Assembly: GCA_028820935.1 (NCBI GenBank)
Contig: JAPPHZ010000049.1
Span: 1-47,787, forward strand
Reading direction: 5' to 3'
DNA: 47,787 bases
Origin: a bacterium
GTDB lineage: Bacteria > Actinomycetota > Acidimicrobiia > Spongiisociales > Spongiisociaceae
Positions 32,501 to 40,875 of the stretch are shown here, piece by piece (position 1 is the first letter of the stretch; every line of letters starts with the position of its first letter). The translations under genes and the position numbers were made by a program. The notes beneath the pieces are model-generated. The model saw only the letters and a list, made by a program, of their open reading frames with translations. It was not told the DNA's origin and did no database searches.

Positions 32501-35426
32501 CGACCCCAAACGCCGCATCGTTGACACCGAGGCCACCGCGCTCGCTGCCGAGAAGGTAGAGAAGTGGCATGACCGTCTCAACGAGTGGATGTTCGACGAG
32601 TCGGTCGCCCGCCGCGAGGAGATGGAGAGACGGTGGAACACGCAGTACAACCGTTTCGTTCCGCCCACCTACCCCGCCGAGTGGATGGAGGAACCGCCCG
32701 GACTGAGCGACGAATTCCGTGAGATGGGACTGTACGAACACCAGAAGACCGCCGCGGCGCGGATCGCCCTCGGCGACGACTTCTTGCTGGGCCATTGCGT
32801 CGGCGCCGGCAAGACCGTCACGATGGCGGCGGGGGTGATGCGGATGCGCCAGTTGGGTATCCGCCAGAAGCCGCTTCTGGTGGTACCGAACCAGGTGGTC
32901 ACACAGTTCGGCGTGGAGTTCATGCGCGCGTTCCCCGACGCGAAGGTGCTGATGCCACCGAAGGGGGACACACCCGGCCGCAAGCAGCGCCGCCAGTTCG
33001 CCTCCCAGAGCCTGTGGGGAGACTGGGACGCTGTGATCGTGCCTCACTCGTTCTTCAATCTGATGCCGCTGCGGCCCGACACGAAGGTGGCTCATCTGCA
33101 GTCGCGACTCGCCGAAGTGCGGGAGGACTACGAACGAGCCAACAACGAGCAGGCTCTGCACGGCGATCACAACACGAGCGGCCAAGCCCGCCGGAAGCGC
33201 ACGATCAAACAGATCGAGAAACAGGTCGCCCGGGCAGAGGAGAGGCTGGGGAAGCTGCTGACCGCCACCAAGGACGACGACGTCTGGTGGGAGGAGTACG
33301 GGTTCGATTACGTGTTGGTGGATGAGGCGCATGAGTTCAAAAATTTGGCGATCCAATCGACCGACCGCTCCGCCAACCTGACGGGCGCTGAGAAGGCCGA
33401 GGACCTGCTGATGAAGATCGAGGTGCTACGGAAGCGGCATCCGGGGAAGGGGGTCGCTACCTTGGCGACGGGCACTCCCGTGTCCAACCGGCCCTCCGAG
33501 CTGTGGGCGATGCTCCGATACCTGGGTCCGGACCTGCTCGAATCGGCAGGTGTGTTGACCTACGACGCCTGGTCTTCGTGGTGCACCACCAAGGCGACGA
33601 ACCTCGAACCGTCACCCCTCGGCGGCGGGTTCGCCCCCCGAACACGGGTGTCGGCATATGTCAACGTGCCGGAGCTGCGGGCGATGATCGACACCCGAGC
33701 CGACATACGCACCGCGGACAGCCTAGGCCTGGTACGCCCACCGCTCGCCGGTGGCGACCGCCAGGACGTCTACGCCCCGGCGTCGAGGCTGCTCAACGGC
33801 TGGATGGACTCTCTGGCGGAGCGGGCTGTGGGCCCCCAGGACAACAAGGACATCCTGATCGCTCTCATCACCTCCGCCCGCCAAGCCGCCGTGGACCTGA
33901 GCACGGTGGGGATCCCACCCAACCCTGAACGTCCCTCGAAGCTGCTCACCGCCGCCGACCACATAGCAGCCCTCCACCGGGAGAAAGCCGACTGGCGGTT
34001 CGCGGACTCGGACACACCGGGCACGCTGCAGCTCGTGTTCTGCGACATCGGTACACCCACCGCGGACGGGCCGAGGACCTACGGCACACTGGCGGACGCT
34101 CTCGTCGATCGGGGTGTGCCCGCCGACCGGATCGAGTTCATCCACGACTACCCGTCGGCCGCTGAGAAACAGGACCTGTTCCGCCGATGCCGGGAGGGGG
34201 ACGTGTCCGTGTTGGTCGGGTCCACATCCAAGATGGGCACCGGCGTCAACGTCCAGACCCGACTCTCCGACGTTCATCACCTCACGCTCGATTGGAAGCC
34301 GGCCCTGATGGAACAGCGGGAGGGGCGGGGCCTGCGGCCGGGGAACCTGTGTCCCGAAGTGGGTGTCTGGTATCACATCGGGGAAGGCACCAGCGACGTG
34401 ATGCAGCTGTGCGTCCTCCGGAACAAGGACGCGTTCATCCGCCAGTTCATCGAGGGCCGCGAACGGGTGATCGACGTGTGCAACACCGACGAGGACACCC
34501 TGACCTACGACGACATGATGGCCCACGCCACCGGCGACAGCCGGGCTGTGGCCCTGTCGGAGGTGGCCGCCGAGGTAGTGACACTCCAACGCCAACGGAA
34601 CGCCGCCCGGGTGGCGGTACGCCAAGCCACCGACCTGCACCGCTACACCGAACAGCGCCTCGCCACGTCACGGTCCGTCTACAACGAACTGGGCGGGTAT
34701 TCGGTGGTGTCCCCCACCGCACCGTTCGTCGAACAAGACGGGCACCGCCCACTCAACCGCCAAGACGCCACCGCCCTCCTCGCCAGGGCCGCGTACCAGC
34801 GCTGGCGGACAGCGAACTACGCCTACACCGACCAGGCCGAAACGATCGCCAAGGTCGGTGACGTTCCGATATGGGTTCGCTCCCATGCGCGCCTGACGAC
34901 GCTCGGGGTCGGCCCGCCCCTGGCGAAGCTGTCAACCAGCCTCCAAGGCGGCCAGGTCATCAACGCCCACAACGCCGCCTGCGGACGCCCCGTGCACGGC
35001 ACCGTCCCTGACCTGGAGCGGAGGGTCCGGAACCTGCTCAAGGAGATCCCTGCTACCCGCGCCGCCGCAGGCCAGCGCATCCCCCAGCTGGAACGCGACC
35101 TCGAATCCACAGCCAAGGCGGTCAACAAGGCATGGCCACATCACCAACTGCTAGCCCGCAAGACGGCCAAGATGGAAGCGATCCGCAAAGACATCAACGA
35201 GAACCCGATAGAGCGGCCCGTACCGGACGTGCCCGTGCCGACACGGGCGATAGCCGGCGCGTTCGCCGCCGGCGAGGACATGGCAGCGCTGCTGGACCGG
35301 CTCGAAGTTGAGCATCGGGGACCGGAGTATCCCGCCGATCTGACACTGGCTGGTGACCATGCTGGCGGCGTAGGCAGCGATTTCATCGACCGGCTAGCCC
35401 ACCGGAGCCTCTCGCTGTCGCTGTGA
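29586..35426 (+). CDS. Giant N6-adenine methyltransferase/SNF2-type helicase with clamp-binding N-terminus
   Basis: A 1946-residue protein common on conjugative elements, thought to modify and remodel DNA after entry. ATG 29586 follows GAAGGAG. Residues 7-11 are QLSLF, the beta-clamp binding pentapeptide. A Gly/Pro-rich part (about residues 20-230) overlaps the 219-codon gene in another frame. The methyltransferase has IEPGSGPG (SAM loop, around 353-361) and NVPF at 417-420 in place of NPPY. The helicase has GAGKT within 1069-1077, DEAH at 1246-1249 in VLVDEAHEFKN, and QREGRGLRPGN near 1577. A coiled-coil region follows. The 3' end overlaps the HigA gene on the other strand by 33 bases. Confidence 0.88.
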   Translation: MAVTDAQLSLFDDWEDTNDGPADSTTSPGDSPPSVAGAGPVRPRGAGTAGVGHGSVGVDGGVVSEDAGGDGGPGGALHGDGRPADGGAAAGSGGDPVTSGGDTGRVPVPGVRPGGGEGPGRAATAGGGTSGVGSGVVGRDPVPASAGAGTGREVAGGPAGAVRDDPGQAGGGDAGHVDAGGRRPDPSGGTVGDAVDPRPDGTVEPSPGVGRGGAQGTEGSSDGPGVPAAPELPVAPLLAADYRPPSGQISRIEANLEALRVLAEVESSGRPASNEQRRVLARWSGWGAVPQVFDREHQLGKRFLEQAKEALGDDDTAVAAARQSTLNAHYTSPLVAEALWKLATDLGFGGGDVIEPGSGPGVFFAAAPVEDLAVRMTGVELDPTTARICGAIHPEHTVVTAPLQAYKGSGFSAAIGNVPFADVRTKDGLGTVDQPLSLHNYCLAKSLAALAPGGLLVALTSRYTLDSVSPAQRKQIARWGCFVGAVRLPNNTFTAQSGTSVVTDVVVFQRRPEPLKTQNLPAHEQWWDTTEWSTSDGTPFRQNAWYSTNPDLVIGTPESGGMWGRDDITLVTEDPLEDLIPTALDNLASRAVLPYPLPDAAGRADRTAVSPYPSFVAPAWAREGSIFVTPKGFLQISEGLPREIKPRLDPPDPALRSVPSSVKRADLKRRRAEASTKLAAMCDLRDVARELLAAEQSGAENTDDLRAEMGAAYDRAVAVLGHTLIRRDDDGNMRRQYLGGFIADPDCVFLMGLEEDGPDGTPVKGPAFRRAMTTPVVAPAEVSTLTEAVMQSVGRLGRVDIEFMRSVTTFGWTEDDLVAEGLAYRNPDTIGAPGEQEWVAGPLYLAGDVRTKHAEAAAVAADDDRYAPNVAALEKVLPPFVAAADIEISCGTTMLEPHEVEEMITDTLGPIRELRVTYSSAGGWGISGQADTYSADFVSVWGTASASALRILDAAWSGRQVVITRPDPRYSDDPKRRIVDTEATALAAEKVEKWHDRLNEWMFDESVARREEMERRWNTQYNRFVPPTYPAEWMEEPPGLSDEFREMGLYEHQKTAAARIALGDDFLLGHCVGAGKTVTMAAGVMRMRQLGIRQKPLLVVPNQVVTQFGVEFMRAFPDAKVLMPPKGDTPGRKQRRQFASQSLWGDWDAVIVPHSFFNLMPLRPDTKVAHLQSRLAEVREDYERANNEQALHGDHNTSGQARRKRTIKQIEKQVARAEERLGKLLTATKDDDVWWEEYGFDYVLVDEAHEFKNLAIQSTDRSANLTGAEKAEDLLMKIEVLRKRHPGKGVATLATGTPVSNRPSELWAMLRYLGPDLLESAGVLTYDAWSSWCTTKATNLEPSPLGGGFAPRTRVSAYVNVPELRAMIDTRADIRTADSLGLVRPPLAGGDRQDVYAPASRLLNGWMDSLAERAVGPQDNKDILIALITSARQAAVDLSTVGIPPNPERPSKLLTAADHIAALHREKADWRFADSDTPGTLQLVFCDIGTPTADGPRTYGTLADALVDRGVPADRIEFIHDYPSAAEKQDLFRRCREGDVSVLVGSTSKMGTGVNVQTRLSDVHHLTLDWKPALMEQREGRGLRPGNLCPEVGVWYHIGEGTSDVMQLCVLRNKDAFIRQFIEGRERVIDVCNTDEDTLTYDDMMAHATGDSRAVALSEVAAEVVTLQRQRNAARVAVRQATDLHRYTEQRLATSRSVYNELGGYSVVSPTAPFVEQDGHRPLNRQDATALLARAAYQRWRTANYAYTDQAETIAKVGDVPIWVRSHARLTTLGVGPPLAKLSTSLQGGQVINAHNAACGRPVHGTVPDLERRVRNLLKEIPATRAAAGQRIPQLERDLESTAKAVNKAWPHHQLLARKTAKMEAIRKDINENPIERPVPDVPVPTRAIAGAFAAGEDMAALLDRLEVEHRGPEYPADLTLAGDHAGGVGSDFIDRLAHRSLSLSL
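29641..30300 (+). CDS. Overprinted 219-residue protein inside the giant gene
   Basis: An ATG at 29641, eight bases after GGGAGG, opens a frame of 219 codons that lies wholly inside the giant gene in another frame. The protein looks natural: LDRMEPLSRHLVWDAAARKA, ERPVWDREWSDVIRYRHP, many Trp and charged residues. Its third codon positions are almost all G or C, as expected for true coding here. The giant frame across the same bases is Gly/Pro-rich with poor codon use, so selection seems strongest on the shorter frame. No family recognised. Confidence 0.65.
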   Translation: MVLRIALPAPEIARHRWPEPDLSGHEALVRREWGMAAWGWMAAWCPKTLAAMEDPVAHFTAMDDRLTAEQLRVREATPLLRGETPGEFQFRVSDLVEAKARAERPPPEVERPVWDREWSDVIRYRHPLERGPDGKWLGGRQERCVTTLGRLAAEMLGMWTQEDDARTHLVAPSVMQSILDRMEPLSRHLVWDAAARKARKVHPTDPEYQQLRNYPSPPY

Positions 35427-35861
35427 ACCCTTAGCCGCCGCGTGCTTCGTCACCACCCGCCGGCGGCGGCCGGGCGCGGCAGACTCACCTTCCACGGCGT
35501 CGGGCTGGGCGCTGCGTTGGCCTTCGCTTTCGGGTCGGGGGCGGGCTGGTGCGACGATGGGGATTCGTTGGTCGTCGAACACAGCGGCCAGTTCGAGGTG
35601 CCCGCCCAGGCTTTCTACTACTGCCCGGACTGTGGACACCAGGTGGTCGTCGGTTCGTTCCATAGCGGAGACGGCCGGTTGTGCCCGATCGAGGCGGCGG
35701 GCGAGCTCGGCTTGGGTCATCTCCCGGGCTCGGCGGAGCTCACGGAGGTTGTGAGCCGCGAGCGCATCCCGCGCCTTCTGTTCGAGGGCATCAACGCGGG
35801 CGCTCCGTTCGGGGTCGTTATCTATGTGGCTTACTAGGTCGGTGAACTTGCGGGCTGCCAT
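35394..35861 (-). CDS. higA: XRE-type antitoxin, HigA-like
   Basis: A 155-residue antitoxin. ATG 35861 follows AGAAGGGGAG. The helix-turn-helix is LRRAREMTQAELARRLDRAQ, followed by PAVSAMERTDDHLVSTVRAV and VESLGGHLELAAVF, the usual XRE antitoxin ending. A basic tail of about 45 residues follows and crosses the 3' end of the giant helicase gene. It lies 44 bases behind the toxin gene, the toxin-first order typical of HigBA pairs. Confidence 0.85.
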   Translation of the reverse strand: MAARKFTDLVSHIDNDPERSARVDALEQKARDALAAHNLRELRRAREMTQAELARRLDRAQPAVSAMERTDDHLVSTVRAVVESLGGHLELAAVFDDQRIPIVAPARPRPESEGQRSAQPDAVEGESAAPGRRRRVVTKHAAAKGSQRQREAPVG

Positions 35862-35905
35862 CAGTGTCTTCTCCCCTTCTTCTCTGAGTTGACTGGTAGC
35901 TCCCT

Positions 35906-36265
35906 TTATGGGTCGTCCAAACCGACCTCCCGGCGGTACCGTTCGTAGCGGCTGTCCGCTTGTGGTACGGCTCGGCGGTACCACCTGTCCCATTGGCCTT
36001 CCTTGTTTCCGCCCAACAGCAGCACAGCGGCGCGTCGGGGGTCGAAGATGAACAGGATCCGTATGTGCTTCGCGCCGCCACGAGGACGCAACTCCTTCAT
36101 GTTGTGGAACTTCGATGTCGTCACCCGGTCCACGAACGGTCTGCCCAGCGTCGGACCCTCAGCGGCCAGAAGCCTCATGACAGCTGTGATCTCGTCCTGT
36201 TCGGTGTCGGTAAGCGCCATAAACCAGATGTCGAACTCGGCGACGGTGAAGATCGACCACCTCAT
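35906..36265 (-). CDS. higB: RelE/ParE-superfamily toxin, HigB-like (Gp49 type)
   Basis: A 119-residue mRNA-interferase-type toxin. The family pattern is clear: LRPRGGAKHIRILFIFDP, RRAAVLLLGGNKEGQWDRWY, and PQADSRYERYRRE near the end. Toxins of this group cleave mRNA at the ribosome. ATG 36265 is preceded by TATAAT six bases upstream, so the message is probably leaderless and the pair forms one transcript. It helps keep the element in the population. Confidence 0.85.
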   Translation of the reverse strand: MRWSIFTVAEFDIWFMALTDTEQDEITAVMRLLAAEGPTLGRPFVDRVTTSKFHNMKELRPRGGAKHIRILFIFDPRRAAVLLLGGNKEGQWDRWYRRAVPQADSRYERYRREVGLDDP

Positions 36266-36271
36266 CTCACC

Positions 36272-36277
36272 ATTATA
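36272..36277 (-). promoter_or_regulatory. TATAAT -10 of the higBA operon
   Basis: A perfect TATAAT on the minus strand (36277-36272), six bases before the toxin ATG, so transcription should begin at or beside the start codon. No clear -35 is present. Confidence 0.65.
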
Positions 36278-36376
36278 AGGCGGACTGTAAGGCCTTCTAC
36301 GCCGGGCCGGGCGGTGGCCCCCCTCGTTTCCGCGGTCTAGCAACTGCAAAAGGAGGGGCGGAGCAACACTCCAGTG

Positions 36377-36423
36377 GTGATATCACAGCCTATTTGCGTT
36401 GCAAAGCGTTGCAGTGTTAGAGT
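36377..36423 (+). promoter_or_regulatory. Control region of the pilus operon
   Basis: Contains a perfect palindrome GTGATATCAC (36377-36386), then two direct GCGTTGCA repeats at 36396-36403 and 36406-36413, ten bases apart (one helical turn). A possible promoter TTGCGT (36394) with TAGAGT (36418), spaced 18 bases, overlaps the repeats. The repeats could be a regulator site for the Tad-like operon. Confidence 0.5.
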
Positions 36424-36473
36424 CTACGGGTAGCAAGGGATGCTCCCTTTCTGTGTGGGTTTCGGAGGTAGGT

Positions 36474-37697
36474 GTGTTCAGTGGTAGAGCCGCACGCCTC
36501 GCAGCGGCGGGTGTGCTAGTCGCCGCGGCGGTGGTGTTGGTGCTGTTGTTCGGCCGTGCTCCGTCACCGGCCGTGGTCGGAGTCCTGTTCGCCTCCGAGC
36601 CGTGGCCGCGTGGGACCGCAGGCGAGGTGGTGGTTATCGACGTCCCCGAGTCCCTCGCCCCGCTGTTCGTGACCCCCGACGGACTGGGCAACAGTGTGGC
36701 CGCACTCGACATACCCCGGGGGACGTTCATCACCGCGGAGATGCTCCGACCGCCGGGGCCGCTCCCCGGCCAAGGAGAGCTGACCAGTCTGCGCCTGGCG
36801 GTCGCGTCGAATCTGTGGCCCGACCCGGGTCCCGCCGGAGGTGACCAGGCAGTGGTCGGCGTAGCCGCCGAAGCGTGCGCCCTCGCTATCACCGAACTGG
36901 TAGACGTAGAGGCCGGTCAAGGCACAGTGACCGTTGCGGTCACACCCGCCGTGGCCGTCCTGCTCATGACCCAACCCGACCTGGCCGTATGGCCCCCGGT
37001 AGGGGAGACATGGCCTGAGTGTCTACGCCCCGAACCCCCCGAACCGATCCGGACGACACCGGCGGGCACTACCAGACTCGCCCTGGCCGCTGCCACGGAC
37101 CTGTGGCCACCGCCGGGGCCACAAACCGGCGACCGGGCCGTGGTCGCGCCCGCCGCCGATGCCTGTGCCCTGGTCGTGACCGACCTGTTGGACGTGAACG
37201 CCGCTACCGGCGCCGTGGTCGTAGCCGCCGACGCCGACGACCTGGCCGCTCTCCGAGCGGCGGGAGACCTCTCTGTGTGGCCGGCGGGCAGCGTGGCTTG
37301 GCCATCGTGCGGACCGGACCGGTGGCGACTCCACTCCGGAGTACCGGAGGGGGCATTCCCGCTCCAGATCCTTGTCAACCCCACCTACTTCCCGCCGCCC
37401 GGACCAGGCGCCGGCGACCTGGTGGCGGTCGGGCCGGCCAGCGAGGGCTGCGCCTGGTTGGTCGCCGAACTACTCGCCGCCGAGGGGGCCGCCATCAGCC
37501 TGTGGGTCACACCGGACGTGGCCATCCAGCTAATGGCTCAACCCGACCTCGCTGTATGGTCACCGACCGCCGACGGCACCTGGGACATGTGCGCCGACCC
37601 TCCCGATGCCCTCGAGCCCGCCCCGGAGCCGACTCCCGAAGCTGCTCCCCCACCGGCCGAGGACACCAATGAGAGTCCCGGCGAGGGGGATGGGTAG
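36474..37697 (+). CDS. CpaB-like SAF-domain protein with three tandem Cys-containing repeats
   Basis: First gene of the pilus operon, 407 residues. GTG 36474 follows GGAGGT. An N-terminal membrane helix (ARLAAAGVLVAAAVVLVLLF) is followed by a SAF domain (VVVIDVPESLAPLF, ALDIPRGTFITAEML), as in CpaB/RcpC, the outer pilus assembly protein. After it three repeats of about 80 residues follow. Each begins LWPDPGPAGGD-like, has a Cys in A-C-A-L/W, and ends with a W-x2-C (WPEC, WPSC, WDMC), so each repeat could close its own disulphide. The unit is probably an extracellular periplasm-like module. Stop and next ATG are directly adjacent. Confidence 0.75.
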   Translation: MFSGRAARLAAAGVLVAAAVVLVLLFGRAPSPAVVGVLFASEPWPRGTAGEVVVIDVPESLAPLFVTPDGLGNSVAALDIPRGTFITAEMLRPPGPLPGQGELTSLRLAVASNLWPDPGPAGGDQAVVGVAAEACALAITELVDVEAGQGTVTVAVTPAVAVLLMTQPDLAVWPPVGETWPECLRPEPPEPIRTTPAGTTRLALAAATDLWPPPGPQTGDRAVVAPAADACALVVTDLLDVNAATGAVVVAADADDLAALRAAGDLSVWPAGSVAWPSCGPDRWRLHSGVPEGAFPLQILVNPTYFPPPGPGAGDLVAVGPASEGCAWLVAELLAAEGAAISLWVTPDVAIQLMAQPDLAVWSPTADGTWDMCADPPDALEPAPEPTPEAAPPPAEDTNESPGEGDG

Positions 37698-39308
37698 ATG
37701 CTGCTGCTTATCAAGGATAAGAGACTCGCCCCGGAGGTGGCTGACTGGATCGCCCGAAGCCTGACTGACGGAGTGCGCCGCAAGGAGCCGGGAGTCGCTT
37801 TGGTCGAAACGATCGGTGACGAGGCGTTGGGAACCGCCCGGGGGCAGGTGCTCGTGGTGTCGTCCGACCTCGACTACGGACGCCTAACCGCCGCTGTGGC
37901 GGGTGCCGCGGCGGTCGCGCTCATCACCGAGGGCACAGCACAGAACGTCAGGGCCTGGCTCGACCTCGACACCAGCGCCGGCTACAGGGTCCCGATCATG
38001 GTCGTGATGGTCACCGACGAGCCCGTGCCGAACGTGCCTCTGCTTGCCGCCACTGCCGGCGTCACCACGATGCGGAACATCCGCCCGGCGGCGCACCGGA
38101 AGGCGATCAGGCAACTGCGGCGCGTGGGCCGCAGCCTGGCCTTCTACGCAATACAGCCCCGACGGTTCGCCGCGTCCGACTCGGCCACGCACCGGGCGGG
38201 AGCCCGCCAGCAAGCCGAGAAGCTGCTGGACAGCCTTCTGAAACGCGACGACGTGGAGGAGTTCCAGGTGTTCGCCGGAGGACGGATGCAGGTCCAGTAC
38301 ACCGACGGTCGCCGTGAGGACCAGAAGTCTCCCTTCGCCACCGACCAGGACCTCGAGGACGGGATCAAGTTCTTGGCCACGTTCGGTGGTGACCGCTCAC
38401 TCCGCTTCGATGAGCAGCACCCGCGCCTTGATCTCCACCTGAAAGACCGATGGAGGCTCCACGCCGAGGGGTTCGTTGTCAAGCCCATGTACCTGGCCTT
38501 GAGGGCGAACATGGGCGGCCGGCTTTCGCTGGCCGAGTTGGGCTTCGCTGATTCGCGGTTGAACGCATTGCTCATAGCAGCGAGCAATGGGACGCACCGA
38601 GCGAACGTGATCATCGCCTCGACGATGTCGGGCGGCAAGACCACGCTGGTCCAGGCGATCCTGGGCCACACACCCCCGCATGAAAGGGTGGACACCATCG
38701 AGGACACCGCTGAGCTGCGCCTCTCCCATTACGGCATTCACCGCCTGACGTTTGAGAGGCTCACCCGTGACGCCAACGCTGACGGTGTGGGGCAGCTCAC
38801 GATGGCCGACCATATCCGCGAGGCCAAACGGGGCAACGCTTCGAAGATCGTCGTGGGGGAGATACGCGGAGAAGGCGCCGACGCTCTTTTCGACGCCATG
38901 TCGTCGGGGATGAACGGATGCCTGTCGACGCTGCACTCCCCGCCCGGTACGGGGGTGCTGGACAAGATGGTGGCCTATGCCGCGGCGGAGGGCTCGCCCG
39001 AACAATACGCCCGCCGTCAGATAGCGGCCGGGGTGCATCTGCTGGTCTGGCTGGGACGCAACAACCGCAACGAGAGGGTGATCGCCGACGTAACAGAGAT
39101 CGTAGACATGGACAGCGCCGGCATGCGGATCCGGACGAATTGCCTGTGGCAGCTGCCCGAAGGGCGCCGGTGGGCGCGGCCCGTCAGCCTCCCGCAGAAC
39201 CCCGTGGTGGCAGCCCTGTACGACTCGGTGGGGGTCTCCCTTGACGACATGATCGAACCGCGCTCCGACCCGAACCTGCGGGTGGTGGACTCTGGGGGCG
39301 GGGAATGA
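37698..39308 (+). CDS. tadA: TadA/CpaF-type pilus assembly ATPase
   Basis: A secretion ATPase of the VirB11/TadA group, 536 residues. Walker A is STMSGGKTTLV. It also has VDTIEDTAELRL, HIREAKRGNASKIVVGEIRG and STLHSPPGTG, the usual Asp box, Walker B and His box regions. The first 140 residues are an extra alpha/beta domain with no clear match (LVVSSDLDYGRLTAAVAGAA), perhaps receiver-like. The adjacent tadB and tadC show it powers the pilus rather than the VirB channel. The VirB-like operon has no VirB11 of its own, so a shared role is possible. Confidence 0.9.
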   Translation: MLLLIKDKRLAPEVADWIARSLTDGVRRKEPGVALVETIGDEALGTARGQVLVVSSDLDYGRLTAAVAGAAAVALITEGTAQNVRAWLDLDTSAGYRVPIMVVMVTDEPVPNVPLLAATAGVTTMRNIRPAAHRKAIRQLRRVGRSLAFYAIQPRRFAASDSATHRAGARQQAEKLLDSLLKRDDVEEFQVFAGGRMQVQYTDGRREDQKSPFATDQDLEDGIKFLATFGGDRSLRFDEQHPRLDLHLKDRWRLHAEGFVVKPMYLALRANMGGRLSLAELGFADSRLNALLIAASNGTHRANVIIASTMSGGKTTLVQAILGHTPPHERVDTIEDTAELRLSHYGIHRLTFERLTRDANADGVGQLTMADHIREAKRGNASKIVVGEIRGEGADALFDAMSSGMNGCLSTLHSPPGTGVLDKMVAYAAAEGSPEQYARRQIAAGVHLLVWLGRNNRNERVIADVTEIVDMDSAGMRIRTNCLWQLPEGRRWARPVSLPQNPVVAALYDSVGVSLDDMIEPRSDPNLRVVDSGGGE

Positions 39309-40126
39309 ACCCGACCGGGTGGATCGTCACGGTGACTGCTCTCGCCGGTGTGGGCCTCATCGTGTGGCCCGACCGCCGGCCGGTTCCCACACTGCTGGTG
39401 ATGCGAGCCGCCCGGGCGCGTCAAATGGTGCGAGAAACCCGCCCGGCGACCGTGCTCGGCCCGGCAGGTGCGGTGACTACGGGAGCCACCGTCGCGGCGC
39501 GGTGGGGTATGGCCCTCGGGCTGGCCGCCATCATCCTCTACGGTGTCGGCTTGTGGGCCGTGGCGTTGCGGACCCGTAGCGCCCGTCGGCGGCGTAGGAC
39601 AGAGCGGATGGCACGGCTGGCGACCGTGCTGCGGAACCAGTCGTCCACGGCGACCACCGTAGGGGAGGCACTGACCCGAGCCGCCCCGCTAGCGGCGGGA
39701 AGTGTCGGAGCGGCCGCCGCGGACCTGGCCCGCGGATATGAGGAAGGGGCCGTAGCCGAAGCCTGCCGTGCGTTCATCGAGGCCGTCCCGGTGACCGCGG
39801 CGGTTTGGCTCACCGACCTGCTGATGGCGTCCAAGCATGGCAGCGGGCAGGTGTCCAAAGTGTTGAGCGCGCTTGAGACCCTGGCCGCCGCGGACGCCGA
39901 CAGCGCCCATCATTTCCACCGTCACGTCGCGGCGCAGATGATCCCCACAGTCATCGCGCTCGGCCTAGCGGTCGGGACCATCCTCGGGCTAGCAATGTGG
40001 CTGCCCTCCTACGGACAGTGGCTGCTGAGCCCCACCGGGCAAACGGCCGCGCTAATGGGGGCCACAGTAGTCGGCCTTATTTGTGCGCCCCTGTTCGCCG
40101 CGGCAGCAGCGGAGATGCGTTCATGA
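39305..40126 (+). CDS. tadB: TadB-like pilus assembly membrane protein
   Basis: A 273-residue polytopic protein of the T2SSF/TadB type. Two N-terminal helices are followed by the cytoplasmic helical domain (ARLATVLRNQSSTATTVGEA, ADLARGYEEGAVAEACRAFI) and two C-terminal helices (MIPTVIALGLAVGTILGLA and GATVVGLICAPLFAAAAA). It overlaps tadA by four bases and tadC by four. Confidence 0.8.
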   Translation: MNPTGWIVTVTALAGVGLIVWPDRRPVPTLLVMRAARARQMVRETRPATVLGPAGAVTTGATVAARWGMALGLAAIILYGVGLWAVALRTRSARRRRRTERMARLATVLRNQSSTATTVGEALTRAAPLAAGSVGAAAADLARGYEEGAVAEACRAFIEAVPVTAAVWLTDLLMASKHGSGQVSKVLSALETLAAADADSAHHFHRHVAAQMIPTVIALGLAVGTILGLAMWLPSYGQWLLSPTGQTAALMGATVVGLICAPLFAAAAAEMRS

Positions 40127-40857
40127 TCTGGCTGGCGGTGGCCGCGCTGGTAGCGCTGGCGGTGGTGCTGGTACTGACCGATCCACCCGTATACCACGAC
40201 GCCGAAGACGTCGCCGCGGCCGGTTGGAACGCCGCTATGTTCACTGCTCTGTCCGCCGTATGCGCCCTAGTCGTGGCTGTGGTCGTGTTCGCCCTCCTGG
40301 CAGCTACCACCGGGTCAAGAGCGGCACCAGCGGTCGGCGTGGCCGCTGGTGCCTGGATGCCGCTGCTGTTGCCCCCAGGGCTGCGGCGCGCGGTCCTCGA
40401 CGCCCACAGTCGCCGCCAGTCCAGCGCTCTCCACTCGTGGCTGCGGCGGGTCCGTCTCTACACCGCCATCGGGATGCCCCTGCGTCAGGCCGCCGTGGAA
40501 GCTGCCCACCAGACCACCGAGCGGGCGTTCACACCCGTGGCGGCGGCTATCGCCACCGCCCTCGAAGGGGGAAGGGACCCCCTGACAGCCGCCGCTCAGA
40601 GAGTGAGCGGCTCAGCCGCCGAGACGTTGGTCGGAACCGTGGACGCGGTAGAGCGCAGCGGCGCCGCCAGCGCCGAACTCATAGACCATGTGATGGACCG
40701 TGCGATCTCCTTATACGCCACCAACGGCGCAGAACGGACCGACCGGCTCGGAAGGAGTACCCAGACACTCGGGACCATCATCGTCGCGGTGGCGGTAGCG
40801 ATACTCATGTTCGGTATAGCCGCATCGGTCAACACCGGCGGCGTGGTGGCACCGTGA
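40123..40857 (+). CDS. tadC: TadC-like pilus assembly membrane protein
   Basis: A 244-residue protein. ATG 40123 overlaps the tadB stop (ATGA). It has hydrophobic segments at residues 1-20, 38-60 and 68-86, then a T2SSF-like cytoplasmic region (HSWLRRVRLYTAIGMPLRQA, AAHQTTERAFTPVAAAIATA) and a C-terminal helix (TIIVAVAVAILMFGIAASV). It forms the inner-membrane platform with TadB. Confidence 0.75.
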   Translation: MIWLAVAALVALAVVLVLTDPPVYHDAEDVAAAGWNAAMFTALSAVCALVVAVVVFALLAATTGSRAAPAVGVAAGAWMPLLLPPGLRRAVLDAHSRRQSSALHSWLRRVRLYTAIGMPLRQAAVEAAHQTTERAFTPVAAAIATALEGGRDPLTAAAQRVSGSAAETLVGTVDAVERSGAASAELIDHVMDRAISLYATNGAERTDRLGRSTQTLGTIIVAVAVAILMFGIAASVNTGGVVAP

Positions 40858-40875
40858 AGTAAGGAAGGAGAGGTA

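Noticed and set aside
31959-33356. Minus-strand frame of 465 codons inside the helicase gene
   Set aside because: It mirrors the conserved helicase frame; no ribosome binding site and no recognisable domain.
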